34,092 bases of DNA from positions 1 through 34,092 of the forward strand of contig CAMWYJ010000028.1 of the NCBI GenBank assembly GCA_947178445.1. The letters are read 5' to 3'. The stretch's first letter is position 1, and each line of letters begins with the position of its first letter. Positions 32,154 through 34,092 of the stretch are shown in pieces. Below the pieces are notes generated by a model. The model was not told the origin of the DNA. It saw nothing but the letters and a program-made list of their open reading frames with translations, and searched no databases. The DNA is from an uncultured Clostridium sp. (lineage in GTDB: Bacteria; Bacillota; Clostridia; Lachnospirales; Lachnospiraceae). A program made the position numbers and the translations under genes.

Positions 32154-32366
32154 CTAAATTACAATTCGTCCTTTTATACTGTCTATCGCATTCTCATCAT
32201 CATTTTTATTATAATAAGACTTTTCACTCAATACAATCCCCTTATTGAATGAATCTACTATTTCACACTCTCCCCATTTTTAATGATTTCTAATCGTTGT
32301 TGCGTTTATTCAAATTGATTTTGCATAATCTGCCATCTACGGTATCATAATTGTAAATTGCATAAC
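32154..32366 (-). pseudogene. Possible decayed coding remnant between pnuC and the AI-2E gene
   Basis: On the minus strand, two overlapping-frame segments look protein-like: about 25 codons ending at 32290 (DGRLCKINLNKRNND) and 41 codons from 32279 to 32154 (CEIVDSFNKGIVLSEKS... to TAG), offset by one base. Neither has a start codon with a ribosome site, and a promoter (32208-32236) lies inside the second. They could be the frameshifted end of a lost gene or chance; I recognise no family. Confidence 0.22.
32208..32236 (-). promoter_or_regulatory. Promoter of the AI-2E / LarC2 / helicase genes
   Basis: TTGTAT (32236-32231) and TATAAT (32213-32208) with a 17-bp spacer on the minus strand, about 95 bp upstream of the AI-2E protein start. 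Confidence 0.72.
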
Positions 32367-33071
32367 TTAATTATTTGCTTCTTGGCTCTTTTGCATTTTC
32401 GACCAATTAATAAATCCATAAATATCATTCGCCAAAAACATAACAAAACAAATAACAACCGACAAATATGAACGATCGGAAAGTGTTGCCAATATCCACA
32501 GGATAATAAGTACAACATCATTTGCAGCATAACCTATCGCATAAAACGGGCTCCTTCTAAACGTCAGATAAGCGGCAAGAAAGCTTGTCGTAACGGATAG
32601 AGTACTTGGTATTGGGTTTGCTGTATGAAAGCCTGTCAGAATATAGTAAAATACAAACGTAACAATAATTGTCAGCAATATCATAAAAAGGAGCTCTTTG
32701 AATTTCAGCCTATTCACCTTCACTTCTGCTCTATTTCCATTGTATGGATTCCTAAGCCATGAAACCAGAGCAAAAAAAGCCATTGGAGCGGTCATTCCCA
32801 AATAGGTTATCATTTCTCCATAATAAGTAAATGTATAAGAGATGATGCCATATAATATACTGAATATGATCATAAGAAATTGCCCAAACGGATTTCCCTT
32901 TGCATTAAAGATCAAAGAAGTTACACCGACTAAAGAGGCAACTAGTGTCAGATATTTTTCTCTGTCAAACACAAAAAAAGATACCACAATTAGTGTAACG
33001 GATATACACCATAATGCAATCTCTCCTTTTGTAAAGTAATCACGTATTGATTTCCGTTTTTTTGATAACAT
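32367..33071 (-). CDS. pnuC: PnuC family nicotinamide riboside transporter
   Basis: About 234 residues with seven or so TM helices, the size and layout of PnuC. The typical C-terminal segment LANDIYGFINWSKM is present, and the middle has the IPSTLSV... FLAAYLTFRRSPFYAIGYAANDVVLIILW region that carries substrate contacts. PnuC lets nicotinamide riboside in by facilitated diffusion, feeding NAD synthesis; relatives PnuT and PnuX carry thiamine or riboflavin, which cannot be excluded. The ATG at 33071 has GGGGGT 8 nt before it and is preferred to the TTG at 33086. No kinase gene is adjacent. It follows the terminator of the surface protein gene, and no riboswitch is evident in the 70-bp leader. 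Confidence 0.9.
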   Translation of the reverse strand: MLSKKRKSIRDYFTKGEIALWCISVTLIVVSFFVFDREKYLTLVASLVGVTSLIFNAKGNPFGQFLMIIFSILYGIISYTFTYYGEMITYLGMTAPMAFFALVSWLRNPYNGNRAEVKVNRLKFKELLFMILLTIIVTFVFYYILTGFHTANPIPSTLSVTTSFLAAYLTFRRSPFYAIGYAANDVVLIILWILATLSDRSYLSVVICFVMFLANDIYGFINWSKMQKSQEANN

Positions 33072-33082
33072 ATTAAATACCC

Positions 33083-33144
33083 CCAAAATGAAATAAGCAT
33101 TCGGTACACATCTTCAAAGACCTAACGCTGTGTACCGAATGCTT
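33083..33144 (-). terminator. Terminator after the surface protein gene
   Basis: A 16-bp perfect inverted repeat (33095-33110 with 33129-33144) encloses an 18-nt loop and is followed on the minus strand by TTATTTCATTTT. It begins 16 bp past the stop codon of the Ig-like protein gene. Some read-through into pnuC is possible, as the tail is not a pure U-run. Confidence 0.75.
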
Positions 33145-33159
33145 TCGCATCGTTTTTGT

Positions 33160-34092
33160 TTACTTTACTGTAACCTTTATCTTCTTCTGCTTACCGTTTT
33201 GCGAATAGACATAAATCGTACAGGTTCCCTTCGCCTTTGCCCGGATCACACCCTTGCTTGTGACAGTCGCCACCTTTTCATTACTTGATTCGTAACAGAT
33301 TTTCCGGTGTTTTTTCAGCGCCTTTTTCGCCTTCACTTCGGAAGCCTTCAGCTTATACGTCTTTCCTTTTTTCAGGCTTACTTTGCTCTTATTTACTTTC
33401 ACGGATTTTGTATTTCCGTATTTTCCTCCATCTGTGAAAGCATGGATACTTTTGGATGCCGCAATCGTAATCTTTTTGCCGTCTATCACCTTGTATGCAC
33501 GCACCACATATTTATATGCCGTTCCCTTTTTCAGCTTCTTCTGCGTATAGGTACTGCCCTTTTTGGTATCATTCACCAGCTTCAGCTTGTTTGCCTTGCC
33601 GCACTTTGCCGCATAAACCTGATAGCCGTCCGCTCCCTTTACTTTCTTCCATGTCAGCTTCACGCTCTTTGCCGTTGTCTTCGATACCGCCGCCTGAAGC
33701 TTTTGGAAGGTTGAGCCTTTTATATCCCCTTCCGACTTGTGGTTTGCCAGCGTGTTCTCACCAATCAGAAGTGTTTCCATCGGAACCTTAAGCTCTTTCG
33801 CCACTGCAAGGATTTTTGCCGCCGTCTCTTCGGATACACCAAGCCCCTTTACAAGCTTTCCTACCGATGCCTTTTCCTCTTCTGTCATGCTTCCCGTACT
33901 GTCGGTTTTTGGCAGCTTTGCAATGGTCTGAACTATCATTACAGTCTCTGTCTCATTCCCGCAGCGAATCGTAATTTTACCCCGAATGCTTCCCGCCGCT
34001 GCCGTAGTTGCCTCCGTCTTTGTGAAACCTTCCACCTTTACCGTCACACCACTGATTCCGGCACTGCCCACTGCCGCATTCACCAGACTCTG
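33160..34092 (-). CDS. Surface protein with Fn3-like and bacterial Ig-like domains (C-terminal part)
   Basis: The frame is open to the window edge, so at least 310 residues of a longer protein are seen; a GTG at 34083 is only one of the possible starts. The visible part begins with a beta-rich segment (to about 50), a helical piece (about 60-115), then a Fn3-like domain (about 128-225, KSVKLTWKKVKGADGYQVY) and a C-terminal Big_2-type Ig-like domain (about 230-307, SSNEKVATVTSKGVIRAKAKGTCTIYV). It is Lys-rich, with no LPxTG anchor at the end, so it is secreted or held at the surface by the missing N-terminal part. Its Fn3 domain resembles that of the deacetylase at the other end of the window. 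A terminator follows. Confidence 0.85.
   Translation of the reverse strand, partial: QSLVNAAVGSAGISGVTVKVEGFTKTEATTAAAGSIRGKITIRCGNETETVMIVQTIAKLPKTDSTGSMTEEEKASVGKLVKGLGVSEETAAKILAVAKELKVPMETLLIGENTLANHKSEGDIKGSTFQKLQAAVSKTTAKSVKLTWKKVKGADGYQVYAAKCGKANKLKLVNDTKKGSTYTQKKLKKGTAYKYVVRAYKVIDGKKITIAASKSIHAFTDGGKYGNTKSVKVNKSKVSLKKGKTYKLKASEVKAKKALKKHRKICYESSNEKVATVTSKGVIRAKAKGTCTIYVYSQNGKQKKIKVTVK

Noticed and set aside
33072..33159. NAD-II or TPP riboswitch before pnuC
   Set aside because: The 88-bp gap is taken up mostly by the terminator of the previous gene, and no known riboswitch core was recognised.
1..34092. CRISPR array, insertion sequence, prophage or integrative element
   Set aside because: No regularly spaced repeats, transposase, integrase or att-like duplication around the tRNA gene was seen.

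Overview
The window is about 34 kb of AT-rich chromosome that looks like an anaerobic, Gram-positive member of the Clostridia, most likely a Lachnospiraceae gut commensal. This placement is inferred from protein style (YesL/DUF624, sugar ABC genes without their own ATPase, two FeoA plus FeoB plus a tiny Cys-rich FeoB partner, YtvI-like AI-2E protein, Ig-like/Fn3 surface proteins) and from strong AGGAGG ribosome sites, not from a marker gene. Almost everything is on the minus strand. Only a tRNA-Gln gene and a DtxR-family regulator are on the plus strand. No phage, insertion sequence, CRISPR array or integration site was seen.

Layout from left to right (minus-strand transcription runs right to left). 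(1) 1-6150: an acyl-ACP thioesterase, CvfB, RidA, an ABC ATPase and an ABC-permease/CPBP-protease fusion form one tightly packed run, followed by a polysaccharide deacetylase with its own promoter and a terminator near position 70. (2) 6330-6490: tRNA-Gln(CTG) with promoter and shared terminator. (3) 6520-13440: MoxR ATPase, DUF58 protein, membrane transglutaminase, a NagZ-like GH3 protein and a WYL regulator, probably an envelope-related operon. (4) 13555-18070: a CLC anion transporter, a stand-alone DRE-TIM aldolase and an ABC exporter, each apparently transcribed separately. (5) 18145-23820: a sugar ABC importer (binding lipoprotein, two permeases) driven by a strong promoter at 23793-23821 and ended by a clear terminator. 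A PrsA/parvulin-like lipoprotein and a YesL-like membrane protein follow. (6) 23946-27720: a ferrous-iron uptake operon (feoA, feoA, feoB, small Cys-rich protein) divergent from a short DtxR-type regulator, with matching inverted repeats at the feo promoter and between feoA and feoB. (7) 27833-34092: a His-less HPr-like protein, a PcrA/UvrD helicase, an orphan LarC C-terminal domain, an AI-2E family membrane protein, PnuC and the C-terminal part of a surface Ig-like/Fn3 protein cut by the window edge.

The most interesting signals are regulatory and structural. They are a 22-bp, fully paired RNA hairpin with a GCAA loop between the sugar-binding protein and permease genes; the repeated GTTAG-N6-CTAAC sites of the iron operon; a GH3 enzyme whose expected Asp-His dyad reads Asn-Thr-His; an HPr-like protein with no histidine; and a LarC2-only nickel-insertion protein. 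I did not find a clearly new multi-gene system. Most loci are recognisable Clostridia housekeeping or accessory modules.
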